Below, piece after piece: positions 1 through 5,180 of a stretch of DNA of 9,542 nucleotides. Made by a program: the position numbers and the translations under genes. The first letter of the stretch is position 1; each line of letters starts with the position of its first letter. Below the pieces are notes generated by a model. The model was given only the letters and a program-made list of their open reading frames with translations, ran no database searches and was not told where the DNA came from. Source of the DNA: Nitrosopumilaceae archaeon (GTDB lineage Archaea; Thermoproteota; Nitrososphaeria; Nitrososphaerales; Nitrosopumilaceae); NCBI GenBank assembly GCA_007571225.1, contig RKRU01000057.1, forward strand, positions 1 to 9,542, read 5' to 3'.

Positions 1-372
1 ATATGCACTTAAACACGACTGAAAACCCCATGTTGTACTGCTAAAGAGATCTTTTTTACAGTCATTTTTTGTACTAGGCAGGACAGGTGAAGTCATACGC
101 AGTATCATAATTTGTTCCCAGCACCGGTCGTGCGGCCTGGCGGTAGTCATATGACAACTGTCTATGGTCTGGTGCAGGCGATCTGTCGGATTTACATTAA
201 ATATTCACACTCCCGCGCCCAAATGACCGATTCTAGTCATAAATTTGACAAATCGTTTGCGTGGGACGTAAACAGTACCCCGCCGGCTACTATATGCTCA
301 TAATTTGGATGTTGCCGGACTGTCACAATCACAATTCTACAACTGCTGGTCACAGGACTGATAAGCCGTTAC
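1..372. other. Gene-poor flank
   Basis: I see no supportable gene in this stretch. The only open frame of note, 112-303, runs straight through a copy of repeat family A (185-279) and its translation looks like no protein I recognise, so I treat it as non-coding. The stretch contains that repeat copy and a T-rich patch near 51-71. Confidence 0.6.
185..279 (+). repeat. Repeat family A, copy A1
   Basis: A diverged copy of an interspersed element also found at 1319-1401 (reverse), 5365-5450 and 7333-7409. The core begins near 222 with AATGACCGATTCTAG, continues with AAATTTGACAAATCG and ends with GACGTAAACAGTACC. The right part contains GTTTGCG and CGTAAAC separated by five bases, a small hairpin. 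The left end (GTCGGATTTAC near 185) is a poor match to the terminal repeat of the other copies and is followed by roughly ten extra bases, so the left boundary is uncertain. It lies on the downstream side of the toxin-antitoxin pair. Confidence 0.7.
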
Positions 373-378
373 AAAAAA
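373..378 (-). terminator. Oligo-T terminator candidate for mazEF-like pair
   Basis: Read on the minus strand there is a run of six T about 36 bases after the toxin stop codon. Archaeal RNA polymerase can stop at oligo-T without a hairpin. The position fits, but the run is short. Confidence 0.35.
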
Positions 379-379
379 G

Positions 380-410
380 ATTCATAGACCAGATCACGGT
401 ATAACGTCAC
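380..410 (+). repeat. Direct repeat flanking the toxin-antitoxin locus, left copy
   Basis: ATTCATAG followed, after a five-base insertion, by ATCACGGTATAACGTCAC. A matching stretch with ATCACGATCATAATGTCAC lies at 1240-1266 in the same orientation, on the other side of the mazEF-like pair. The match is imperfect and short. Confidence 0.4.
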
Positions 411-413
411 ATA

Positions 414-767
414 TCAAGCTTTGTAGTCACTAAGTGCTACGAGGTTTGATAGAATTGTTGTAATTTCTGAGAAAGTTTGTATGTCTATCCTTCCAATCTT
501 TATTTTAATCAACTTCTTCTCCACACTAAAGATCCTGCTAACCTTTATTCTACTGTCTGTAATCAGATACCCATCATCAAGATTTTCGTTTGTAATTAAC
601 ATGTCATAATTGGTCTGTTGAAGATTTGACGTTAACGGCACAACTACAACATCTCTGGATTTTTTATTGTGTTTGTTGTTTGATATGACTACTACGGGCC
701 TAGTTTTGGTTTGTCTAAGATTAGAGAATGGAAATGCCAGCAAGACAATATTCCGTTGCAGGGTCAT
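414..767 (-). CDS. MazF/PemK-like toxin (endoribonuclease family)
   Basis: 117 residues, the usual size for MazF/PemK toxins, which are ribosome-independent or ribosome-linked mRNA interferases held inactive by a cognate antitoxin. The family pattern is visible in order: an N-terminal strand RNIVLLAFPFSN (residues 5-16), the basic segment TKTRPVVVIS (20-29), a central VVVVPLTSN strand (40-48), then IKVSRIFSVEKKLIKIKIGRI (about 73-93), which matches the family's D/S-K-I-F-T-x-x-K-x-L-I-x-K-I-G-R-L stretch, and a C-terminal helix. The start codon overlaps the antitoxin stop by four bases (ATGA), so the two genes are co-translated. The usual acidic residue after the first strand is replaced here (LLAFPF), so catalytic competence is not assured. 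Base composition is visibly AT-richer than the ribosomal genes, which fits an accessory locus. Family call is confident; activity is inference. Confidence 0.85.
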   Translation of the reverse strand: MTLQRNIVLLAFPFSNLRQTKTRPVVVISNNKHNKKSRDVVVVPLTSNLQQTNYDMLITNENLDDGYLITDSRIKVSRIFSVEKKLIKIKIGRIDIQTFSEITTILSNLVALSDYKA

Positions 768-1030
768 TGCAGGTATTTGTTCCAGATATCATCCTCTTTG
801 TTTAACCATAACCTTTCTAGTGTTTCTTCCGAATAGGCCAGAAGATCACCGTAGTCATCCTCTGGTTGTTTTTCCGAATTTGCGGCTTTTTGAATTAAAA
901 TCTTGTCGTTCTTGGCAACAAGTACAAGTCTGTCCCCCTTTTTGATTCCCAGTAGGATTCTGATATCCTCTGGAATGGTTATCCGTGCCTTATCAGACAC
1001 GATTACTGTCTTTAGTCCTACATCGTCCAT
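764..1030 (-). CDS. AbrB/SpoVT-type antitoxin (MazE-like)
   Basis: From the start chosen here the protein has 88 residues. Residues about 7-48 form a swapped-hairpin AbrB domain: TVIVSDKARITIPEDIR then LLGIKKGDRLVLV and a strand leading to ILIQKA. This is the DNA-binding module of MazE/VapB-type antitoxins. The acidic, flexible C-terminus (EKQPEDDYGDLLAYSEETLERLW) is the part that normally wraps the toxin. The frame is open to an ATG at 1093, but I prefer the ATG at 1030: a TATA-like box (CTTATAGG on the minus strand, 1053-1060) is centred 26-27 bases upstream, and the extra 21 residues lie outside the domain. The gene overlaps the toxin by four bases. Such antitoxins usually repress their own promoter, but I see no obvious operator. 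Confidence 0.85.
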   Translation of the reverse strand: MDDVGLKTVIVSDKARITIPEDIRILLGIKKGDRLVLVAKNDKILIQKAANSEKQPEDDYGDLLAYSEETLERLWLNKEDDIWNKYLQ

Positions 1031-1052
1031 ACAAATAGTAAAAAGTTTCTTA

Positions 1053-1060
1053 CCTATAAG
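1053..1060 (-). promoter_or_regulatory. TATA-like box for the mazEF-like pair
   Basis: CTTATAGG on the minus strand, centred about 26 bases before the ATG at 1030. This is the spacing expected for a leaderless archaeal transcript and supports the shorter antitoxin start. Confidence 0.5.
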
Positions 1061-1127
1061 GAATCTTGTTCGGTCGGGGGAAATTACATACATACATACA
1101 GAGGTGTGCGATAGCTTAATTCTTCTT

Positions 1128-1196
1128 AGGGTTCTCCAGAATGCGAGTGCTATATAGGGTTCTCTCTAGAATACGAGCCCCTGCCAATCTCAGATA
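1128..1196 (+). repeat. Repeat family B, double-unit copy B1
   Basis: Two tandem units of about 28 bp (from 1128 and from 1156), each beginning AGGGTTCTC and containing AGAATRCGAG, then the tail CCTGCCAATCTCAGATA. The same two units plus tail occur inverted at 5181-5250; the second unit and tail (about 42 bases) differ there at only one position. A single unit lies at 4991-5017. This copy sits just upstream of the toxin-antitoxin promoter. Confidence 0.85.
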
Positions 1197-1239
1197 GTAA
1201 CACTTCGTGACTGTGAAGTTAATATTCAACAATCGAAAC

Positions 1240-1266
1240 ATTCATAGATCACGATCATAATGTCAC
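1240..1266 (+). repeat. Direct repeat flanking the toxin-antitoxin locus, right copy
   Basis: ATTCATAG followed by ATCACGATCATAATGTCAC, matching 380-410 apart from a five-base gap and a few substitutions. Same orientation as the left copy, so the pair brackets the toxin-antitoxin genes. Confidence 0.4.
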
Positions 1267-1318
1267 GACACGATTGCAGAATTTGATTCAACCCGGATAG
1301 ATTGGGACAATCCTTATC

Positions 1319-1401
1319 GTAACTGTTTACATCCAGCATAAACAATTTGTCAAATTTGTGTCTAGAATCAGTCATTCGGGCGCGGGGGCGTAAACGGTTA
1401 C
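1319..1401 (-). repeat. Repeat family A, copy A2 (best-preserved terminal inverted repeats)
   Basis: Reverse orientation relative to the other copies. Its ends are GTAACTGTTTACATCC (1319-1334) and, reading inward on the other strand from 1401, GTAACCGTTTACGCCC: 13 of 16 positions agree, so this is an 83-bp element with clear terminal inverted repeats. The core on the minus strand reads TGATTCTAGACACAAATTTG then ACAAATTGTTTATGCTGG. I see no open frame inside and no clear target-site duplication. Confidence 0.85.
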
Positions 1402-1426
1402 ACTAGCAGGCATGATGTAACCTCAC

Positions 1427-1481
1427 GTATACAATTCCCTTCCAAGCAGGAATTAGATATATTAATTATTAAGATGTATAC
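1427..1481 (+). promoter_or_regulatory. lrp promoter with inverted repeats
   Basis: A TATA-like box, GATATATTAA (1456-1465), is centred about 27 bases before the TTG start at 1488. It is preceded directly by an inverted repeat AATTCC-(10 bases)-GGAATT (1433-1438 and 1449-1454). The palindrome GTATAC occurs on both sides of the promoter, at 1427-1432 and 1476-1481. These are candidate operators; autoregulation is common in Lrp/AsnC proteins, but binding here is inference. Confidence 0.55.
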
Positions 1482-1487
1482 GGATAG

Positions 1488-1961
1488 TTGAAGCAGTTTG
1501 ACGAACTTGACATGACGATACTCTACGAGCTGACGCTTGACAGCTCGATCTCGATTCCCGTCATGTCAGAGAAGATTGGAATCAATACATCGGTCCTGTA
1601 CAGCCGTATAAAGAGGCTGGTCAGGAAGGGCCTGATCAAGAGGTTTACAGTACGCATAGACGACTCTATGCTCGGAGTGGGGGTAAAGGCGGCCGTTGGA
1701 ATAAACCGAGATCCAAAACTCAAGGATGTAATACATACGAGTCTCATGGAGATGCCAGAGGTAGCCTCGATATCTGAGATTACAGGTAGATTTGACATTA
1801 TGATAATGATATACGCTAGGGACATAGACTCGCTTCATGACACGGTCATAGGAAGGATAGGCAGGATTCCCGGAATCCAGAGCACCGAGACGTTTGTAGA
1901 GCTACAAAAAACAGAAAAGGACCCGGCCTATCTAGCAGACGGGCAGATCATGTACAGGTAG
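1488..1961 (+). CDS. Lrp/AsnC family transcriptional regulator
   Basis: 157 residues, the normal size. Residues about 4-52 form the winged helix-turn-helix (LDMTILYELTLDSSIS, then VMSEKIGINTSVLYSRIKRL, ending KGLIKRF), and about 64-138 the RAM/AsnC ligand-binding and oligomerisation domain (VKAAVGINRD, PEVASISEITGRFDIMIMIY, IPGIQSTETFVEL). The start is TTG: the codon before it is an in-frame stop, and the next candidate, ATG at 1512, would cut into the first helix of the DNA-binding domain. With the TATA box 27 bases upstream the mRNA is probably leaderless. Lrp proteins bind DNA as dimers or octamers and often sense amino acids; the effector and targets of this one cannot be read from sequence. 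It converges on rpl11 with an 82-base gap. Confidence 0.93.
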   Translation: MKQFDELDMTILYELTLDSSISIPVMSEKIGINTSVLYSRIKRLVRKGLIKRFTVRIDDSMLGVGVKAAVGINRDPKLKDVIHTSLMEMPEVASISEITGRFDIMIMIYARDIDSLHDTVIGRIGRIPGIQSTETFVELQKTEKDPAYLADGQIMYR

Positions 1962-2043
1962 CATCTGCCACAGCACGTAACGAGTCAATCACACACGCAG
2001 ACAAAATACAAATCCGATCAAGCCCCGCCCCTAGGCAGCTACA

Positions 2044-2526
2044 CTACTGCTGAAAGCTGGTGTCCCACTTGCCCTCGTTGATCTCAGCGGTGATCTCCTT
2101 TGGCGTCATACCCTCAACTTTGACCCCCAGAGCAAGGCACGTACCGATGATTATCTTGGATGCGGCCTTTAGCGATGTAGTGTAGGACGATTCTAGTTTG
2201 GAGCCTGCCACCTTTACTACGGAATCCATGGTGATCTCCCCGACCCACTCCGTGCCAGAGGCGCCAGAGCCCTTTTTGATGCCAGCCTCCTTCATTATCA
2301 GAGCTGCCGCAGATGGTATTCCTATCTGTATGTCGTACTTTTTGGTGTCGCTGTCCACCACCACGGTTACGGGCACCTTCATGCCGTCAAAGTCGCTCGT
2401 CTTTTCGTTGATTGCCTTTATGACCTCCATTATGTTGACGCCCAGTGGCCCAAGTGCCGGACCCAGTGGCGGCCCCGCAGATGCCGCCCCTCCCGTTACA
2501 AGTGATGATACTTTTTGTTCACCCAT
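2044..2526 (-). CDS. rpl11: Large ribosomal subunit protein uL11
   Basis: 160 residues, full length for archaeal L11, a component of the GTPase-associated centre at the base of the ribosomal stalk together with L10. The signature region is clear: GPPLGPALGPLGVNIMEVIK at residues about 18-37 (the proline-rich linker helix contacting 23S rRNA and factors), then KVPVTVVVDSDTKKYDIQIG, and the C-terminal rRNA-binding domain (GTCLALGVKVEGMTPKEI). It follows spt5 on the same strand with 37 bases between them; that gap carries a TATA-like sequence at the leaderless spacing, so rpl11 may also have its own promoter in addition to read-through from secE-spt5. Unusually, rpl1 and rpl10 do not follow it: they lie 3 kb away on the other strand. 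Confidence 0.98.
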   Translation of the reverse strand: MGEQKVSSLVTGGAASAGPPLGPALGPLGVNIMEVIKAINEKTSDFDGMKVPVTVVVDSDTKKYDIQIGIPSAAALIMKEAGIKKGSGASGTEWVGEITMDSVVKVAGSKLESSYTTSLKAASKIIIGTCLALGVKVEGMTPKEITAEINEGKWDTSFQQ

Positions 2527-2549
2527 GATAAGTTCTGCCCCAGTGTGGA

Positions 2550-2557
2550 AAATTTAA
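2550..2557 (-). promoter_or_regulatory. TATA-like box before rpl11
   Basis: TTAAATTT on the minus strand, centred about 27 bases before the rpl11 ATG and placed just after the spt5 stop. No Shine-Dalgarno motif precedes rpl11, which favours an internal leaderless promoter. Confidence 0.45.
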
Positions 2558-2563
2558 CCGTTG

Positions 2564-3022
2564 CTACGTCTCGCTTGCAAGCTTGAGATAGTTTGCATCC
2601 ACCGTGACGGGTAGTTGGTATGCCGCATCAAGCAGTACCACCGTGGCCTCCTCCTTCTCCACATCAATTCTAGTTATGGTGGCCCTCATTCCCTTGAATG
2701 GACCTCCCGTTATTTCTATAATGTTGTCCACTGCCAGCTGTGAGATGGTCGATTTCTTGACTAGGTATCCCTCTATATCCTTGAAATCCAGTTCTCCACG
2801 GAGCTGCCCGCGTATGTGGCGGAGTCCGTCCACTGCCATGTATGCATCACTTGGATTTATCGCCTCCACCACCACGTACCCCTTGAGATTCTCCACTAGC
2901 AGTACGGACTGGATGTTTATCTTGTTGGCGTTTGCCTTTGCCTCCAGCAACCTCATGACGACCTTCTCCTGCCCCCCGGTGGTTCGGATTGCAAACAAGT
3001 GAGAGTTTATCTCTTCGGCCAT
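2564..3022 (-). CDS. spt5: Transcription elongation factor Spt5/NusG
   Basis: Archaeal Spt5 binds the RNA polymerase clamp, with Spt4, and raises processivity. From the ATG at 3022 it has 152 residues, the normal archaeal length. Residues about 8-90 are the NGN domain (HLFAIRTTGGQEKVVMRLL, GYVVVEA, LRHIRGQLRG) and about 97-125 the KOW domain (IIEITGGPFKGMRATITRID). The frame stays open upstream to a TTG at 3061 and another ATG at 3028. I chose 3022 because a Shine-Dalgarno-like GGAAGGT, lying in the last codons of secE, is nine bases before it, whereas it is only three bases before the ATG at 3028. The gene is tightly coupled to secE, whose stop is at 3030-3032. Confidence 0.96.
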   Translation of the reverse strand: MAEEINSHLFAIRTTGGQEKVVMRLLEAKANANKINIQSVLLVENLKGYVVVEAINPSDAYMAVDGLRHIRGQLRGELDFKDIEGYLVKKSTISQLAVDNIIEITGGPFKGMRATITRIDVEKEEATVVLLDAAYQLPVTVDANYLKLASET

Positions 3023-3029
3023 AGTCATT

Positions 3030-3203
3030 CTACCTTCCAAACGTAATAACTGCAAAGACAAACTGGATTATGAATCCTATAGTTCCGACACCGGCAATGC
3101 CTAGAAGCACCAACCGCAAGTGTTGTTGATACTCTTCACGGTCCGGCTTTTTGGCCATCTTCATGGTGTTTACCATATTCTTCAACGTCTGTCTAGGATT
3201 CAA
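3030..3203 (-). CDS. secE: Protein translocase subunit SecE/Sec61-gamma
   Basis: 57 residues. SecE clamps the SecY channel in the cytoplasmic membrane. The protein has a basic amphipathic N-terminal half (RQTLKNMVNTMKMAKKPDRE, then EYQQHLRLV) followed by a single membrane helix, LLGIAGVGTIGFIIQFVFAV, and ends in ITFGR. This is the classic archaeal/eukaryotic one-helix SecE, placed immediately before spt5 as in many archaea. The start is a TTG at 3203; a TATA-like box (GATATAAG on the minus strand, near 3226-3233) is centred 26 bases upstream, so the transcript should be leaderless. An ATG ten codons in would still leave the membrane helix intact and is the alternative. It is easily missed because of its length and TTG start. 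Confidence 0.92.
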   Translation of the reverse strand: MNPRQTLKNMVNTMKMAKKPDREEYQQHLRLVLLGIAGVGTIGFIIQFVFAVITFGR

Positions 3204-3210
3204 TGGGGAA

Positions 3211-3233
3211 AATTAATAGGGTTTACTTATATC
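3211..3233. promoter_or_regulatory. Interleaved divergent promoters of secE and dtdA
   Basis: The minus-strand box (TTATAT core, 3227-3232) lies 26 bases before the secE start at 3203. The plus-strand box (AATTAATAGG, about 3211-3220) lies about 26 bases before the dtdA ATG at 3242. Only 38 bases separate the two start codons, so the promoters overlap and initiation complexes would compete for the same DNA. The dtdA box is the weaker match. Confidence 0.55.
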
Positions 3234-3241
3234 TCTTGTTC

Positions 3242-4057
3242 ATGGAACTTCTGGTGGCCTATCAGGACGATCCTGCGGGCCGCAACATGGCCGAGTATCT
3301 CTCACACGACATGGATAGGGACGACTGTGACTACGACGGAGCTCAGATCTGGCGTTCAAGATGGTACGACCTGATGACAATTCCCACCCCGGCCATATCT
3401 GCAGACTGGCTGGCGGAGAACAGCCAGGTACTGGAAGGGGAATACGACGGCTTTGTCTTTCTCTCAAGGCATTCTGCAGAGTCCGGCGTACTGGCCCTGA
3501 CCTGCCACAGTACGGGAAACTTTGGGGAGGCTAGATTTGGGGGAAGGGACCGCGAGGTCGCAGTGCCCCACCCGCACCTACAGAGGGCGTACCTTCGCCG
3601 GTTGTACGAGAACCGGGAGCTCTTTTCTGGTTTTGATGTTACTATAGAGGCCACACACCACGGGCCCACATCGCTTGACAGGCCCACACTCTTCATAGAG
3701 ATCGGTACGACGCAGAAGCAGTGGGAGAACAAGAACCTGTGTAGTTCAGTCGCTACAATAGTGCACGATACATTAACTAGCAAGATACCGGACTCCCCCA
3801 CTGCAATATGTATTGGCGGTACACACTATCCGGCAAGGTTTACTGACGAACTGCTACACGGAAGCCGGTCGCTTGGAACCGTGGTACCAAAACGCGCCGT
3901 CTCACAGCTTGACGAGGATCTCTTCTGCCACATACTAAAGCGCAACAACATGGCAAGCGAGATATTGCTTGACTGGAACGGTATTTCTGGCCCTGACAAG
4001 CGGCGACTTGAGGAACTGCTTCCCACGGCCGGCGGACTGGCGGTGAGCAGGATCTGA
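3242..4057 (+). CDS. dtdA: D-aminoacyl-tRNA deacylase, archaeal/plant DtdA type
   Basis: 271 residues. DtdA (the GEK1-related archaeal family) hydrolyses D-aminoacyl-tRNAs, a zinc-dependent quality-control step in translation. Recognisable blocks, in order: MELLVAYQDDPAGRNMAEYL (1-20), FLSRHSAESGVLALTCHSTGN (73-93), the HPHLQRAYL helix (110-118), EATHHGPTSLDRPTLFIEIG (136-155), IGGTHYPARF (191-200) and a conserved tail. The histidine-rich HH-G-P and GGTHY motifs are those expected around the metal/active site. The frame is open to an ATG at 3203, but that adds 13 residues before the canonical N-terminal strand and overlaps the secE start, so 3242 is preferred. It is followed 26 bases later by the MGMT-like gene, probably in one transcript. 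Confidence 0.95.
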   Translation: MELLVAYQDDPAGRNMAEYLSHDMDRDDCDYDGAQIWRSRWYDLMTIPTPAISADWLAENSQVLEGEYDGFVFLSRHSAESGVLALTCHSTGNFGEARFGGRDREVAVPHPHLQRAYLRRLYENRELFSGFDVTIEATHHGPTSLDRPTLFIEIGTTQKQWENKNLCSSVATIVHDTLTSKIPDSPTAICIGGTHYPARFTDELLHGSRSLGTVVPKRAVSQLDEDLFCHILKRNNMASEILLDWNGISGPDKRRLEELLPTAGGLAVSRI

Positions 4058-4083
4058 ACGACTTAGAGCGCAGGGTTTATGCG

Positions 4084-4389
4084 ATGCTTGCCCGTGTTCC
4101 AAGAGGCAAGGTTACCACATACGGCGAGCTAGCAAAGGCTGTGGGACTTAAAAACGGGCAGCGCGTCATAGGAAAGATAATGAACAAGAATCCATACCCT
4201 GCCATAATTCCCTGCCACAGGGTGGTACTGTCCACGGGGGACATTGGAGGATACGCATACGGCAAGAATGTCAAGGCCGGCATGCTGGCTGCCGAGGGAG
4301 TAGAGATTCTGGACAGTGACCGGATCAACAACATGGACAGAATAATACACAGATTTGCAGACAACGATGTGAGGCGGCGGCAACAGTAA
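4084..4389 (+). CDS. MGMT/alkyltransferase-like DNA repair protein (C-terminal domain only)
   Basis: 101 residues matching the DNA-binding and active-site domain of O6-alkylguanine-DNA alkyltransferases: IPCHRVV (residues 42-48) with the acceptor Cys at 44, the Arg finger in the recognition helix (QRVIG, Arg27), the NPYP hinge (36-39), GGYAYG (55-60) and the K-x-x-M-L-x-x-EG end. The N-terminal RNase H-like domain of full-size Ogt/MGMT is absent, as in many short archaeal forms. The Cys is present, so it is not an alkyltransferase-like (ATL) protein that has lost it. The start is uncertain: upstream codons are open back to a CTG overlapping the dtdA stop and read LNDLERRVYA, which resembles the usual family N-terminus, so a non-standard start or a lost start codon is possible. 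The last residues (RRRQQ) and stop fall inside a minisatellite repeat. Confidence 0.88.
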   Translation: MLARVPRGKVTTYGELAKAVGLKNGQRVIGKIMNKNPYPAIIPCHRVVLSTGDIGGYAYGKNVKAGMLAAEGVEILDSDRINNMDRIIHRFADNDVRRRQQ

Positions 4390-4503
4390 CTGCAGTGGCG
4401 GCAGTAGCAGTAGTAAATCGTTCATACATCATGTCCCCGCTCCCGGCGGCAACGGTAACTGCAGTGGCGGCAGTAGCAGTGGCAGCAGTAGCAGTAGTGG
4501 CAG
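4375..4503 (+). repeat. Minisatellite with AGC/AGT trinucleotide tracts
   Basis: A 38-base block starting CGGCGGCAACAGTAACTGCA (4375-4412) recurs at 4444-4481 with about one difference, 69 bases on. The second block runs into further GGC/AGC/AGT triplets to 4503. Because 69 is a multiple of three, one frame stays open across both copies (4373-4519, no start codon) and would encode Gly/Ser-rich protein, one frame away from the end of the MGMT-like gene. Confidence 0.85.
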
Positions 4504-4574
4504 CGAGTTTGTTGCATAACCCTGTCTGACATGGGTTTGGTTGCCGATTTGGCCAAAAATGCTGGGTTGGTACT

Positions 4575-4600
4575 GCTTTACGCTGGATGTAAACAGTTAC
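4575..4600 (+). repeat. Repeat family A, right-end fragment
   Basis: GCTTTACGCTGGATGTAAAC followed by AGTTAC matches the right end of copy A2 at all but about two positions. The rest of the element is not recognisable upstream. It abuts the promoter of the downstream membrane protein gene. Confidence 0.65.
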
Positions 4601-4608
4601 TTATTATG
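4600..4608 (+). promoter_or_regulatory. TATA-like box of the membrane protein gene
   Basis: CTTATTATG centred about 28 bases before the ATG at 4632, immediately after the family A right-end sequence. This fits a leaderless start; the repeat end supplies the upstream flank of the promoter. Confidence 0.45.
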
Positions 4609-4631
4609 AATGTGTTGACAATGATTGAAAA

Positions 4632-4988
4632 ATGAAACGTCGTCATTATAAAAAACTTGCAGATGTGTCTGGGTTTGCGTGTACTATCATTGCCGTACTG
4701 TATGGCGCGGTGGTGCTGTCAGGTATTGGCGAGATGTTAATTTTGGGTGGATTTACGATATTTCTATATGGTTGTATATTATTTGCGCCTGGTTTGGGCG
4801 GCCGCACCGGGTCTGCAATCATACTACCGTTCATGGCTGTTTTTACATTCGTGTTTGTGGTCATGATAAACAACTGGCTGGTTGGCATAGTGTTGGTGGC
4901 GGCTACGGTGCGGGTTGCAGTATATTTGGTTGGTGAGATTTTTTTCTGTAATAGTAATGGTTGTGTGGTAACCGCATACAAAAAGTAA
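4632..4988 (+). CDS. Small four-helix membrane protein, unknown function
   Basis: 118 residues with a basic N-terminus (MKRRHYKK), four hydrophobic segments at about 13-31, 34-53, 61-79 and 81-101, then a short polar tail with two cysteines (FFCNSNGCVV). I do not recognise a family. Short loops between the helices (SGIGEM, APGLGGRTG, NN) suggest a compact bundle in the cytoplasmic membrane. Support for being a real gene: an ATG with a TATA-like box at leaderless distance and a consistent membrane-protein composition over the full length. Codons are visibly richer in T/A at third positions than in the ribosomal genes, and repeats border it on both sides, so it may be an acquired or fast-evolving gene. 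A chance hydrophobic frame is the alternative. Confidence 0.6.
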   Translation: MKRRHYKKLADVSGFACTIIAVLYGAVVLSGIGEMLILGGFTIFLYGCILFAPGLGGRTGSAIILPFMAVFTFVFVVMINNWLVGIVLVAATVRVAVYLVGEIFFCNSNGCVVTAYKK

Positions 4989-4990
4989 GT

Positions 4991-5017
4991 AGGGTTCCCT
5001 CCAGAATACGGGTGCTA
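4991..5017 (+). repeat. Repeat family B, single unit B2
   Basis: AGGGTTCCCTCCAGAATACG then GGTGCTAG. It pairs, in inverted orientation, with the outer unit of copy B3 (5223-5250), so 4991-5250 has inverted repeats of about 28 bases at its ends. Confidence 0.75.
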
Positions 5018-5036
5018 GTCTCATATGATATAGTTC

Positions 5037-5134
5037 GTAAGGGTTTACCCACTTTATACACACCTAGCCGCCGTCTAGGCTTTCCATACCCAAATAGTTG
5101 ATCCTAGGTACAAATTCGACAGATTGTTTACACC
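5037..5134 (+). repeat. Repeat family A, degraded copy
   Basis: From 5093 the sequence AATAGTTGATCCTAGGTACA, then AATTCGACAGATTGTTTACA, follows the family core closely. A possible left end, GTAAGGGTTTACCC, is at 5037-5050; the right terminal repeat is not recognisable. It sits inside the interval bounded by B2 and B3. Confidence 0.55.
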
Positions 5135-5180
5135 AAGATTATGTTGTAGATTAAGATCTGCCATTTTTGACAAAATCATT

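Larger units (their letters stand above)
1197..1426. other. Non-coding stretch between mazEF-like pair and lrp
   Basis: I see no gene here. The roughly 455 bases between the antitoxin start and the Lrp gene are mostly accounted for by repeat B1, the short direct repeat at 1240-1266, the inverted family A copy at 1319-1401 and the Lrp promoter region from 1427. Confidence 0.6.

Noticed and set aside
112..303. 63-codon open frame on the plus strand
   Set aside because: It crosses repeat copy A1, has no promoter at the right distance and no protein-like pattern that I recognise.
1031..1093. N-terminal extension of the antitoxin to the ATG at 1093
   Set aside because: The extra residues fall outside the AbrB domain and a TATA-like box lies within this stretch at leaderless distance from the ATG at 1030.
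3023..3061. Upstream TTG/ATG starts for spt5
   Set aside because: They lie mostly within secE; the Shine-Dalgarno spacing and the family N-terminus favour 3022.
3203..3241. Upstream ATG giving dtdA 13 more residues
   Set aside because: It overlaps the secE start, and the canonical DtdA N-terminal strand begins at Met 3242.
4129..4425. Minus-strand frame with Leu/Pro-rich start across the minisatellite
   Set aside because: It is antisense to the MGMT-like gene, and its start is the complement of the trinucleotide repeat, a composition artefact.
4375..4503. Minisatellite as a tRNA or structured RNA gene
   Set aside because: The sequence is low-complexity GGC/AGC/AGT triplets without a cloverleaf or T-arm motif.
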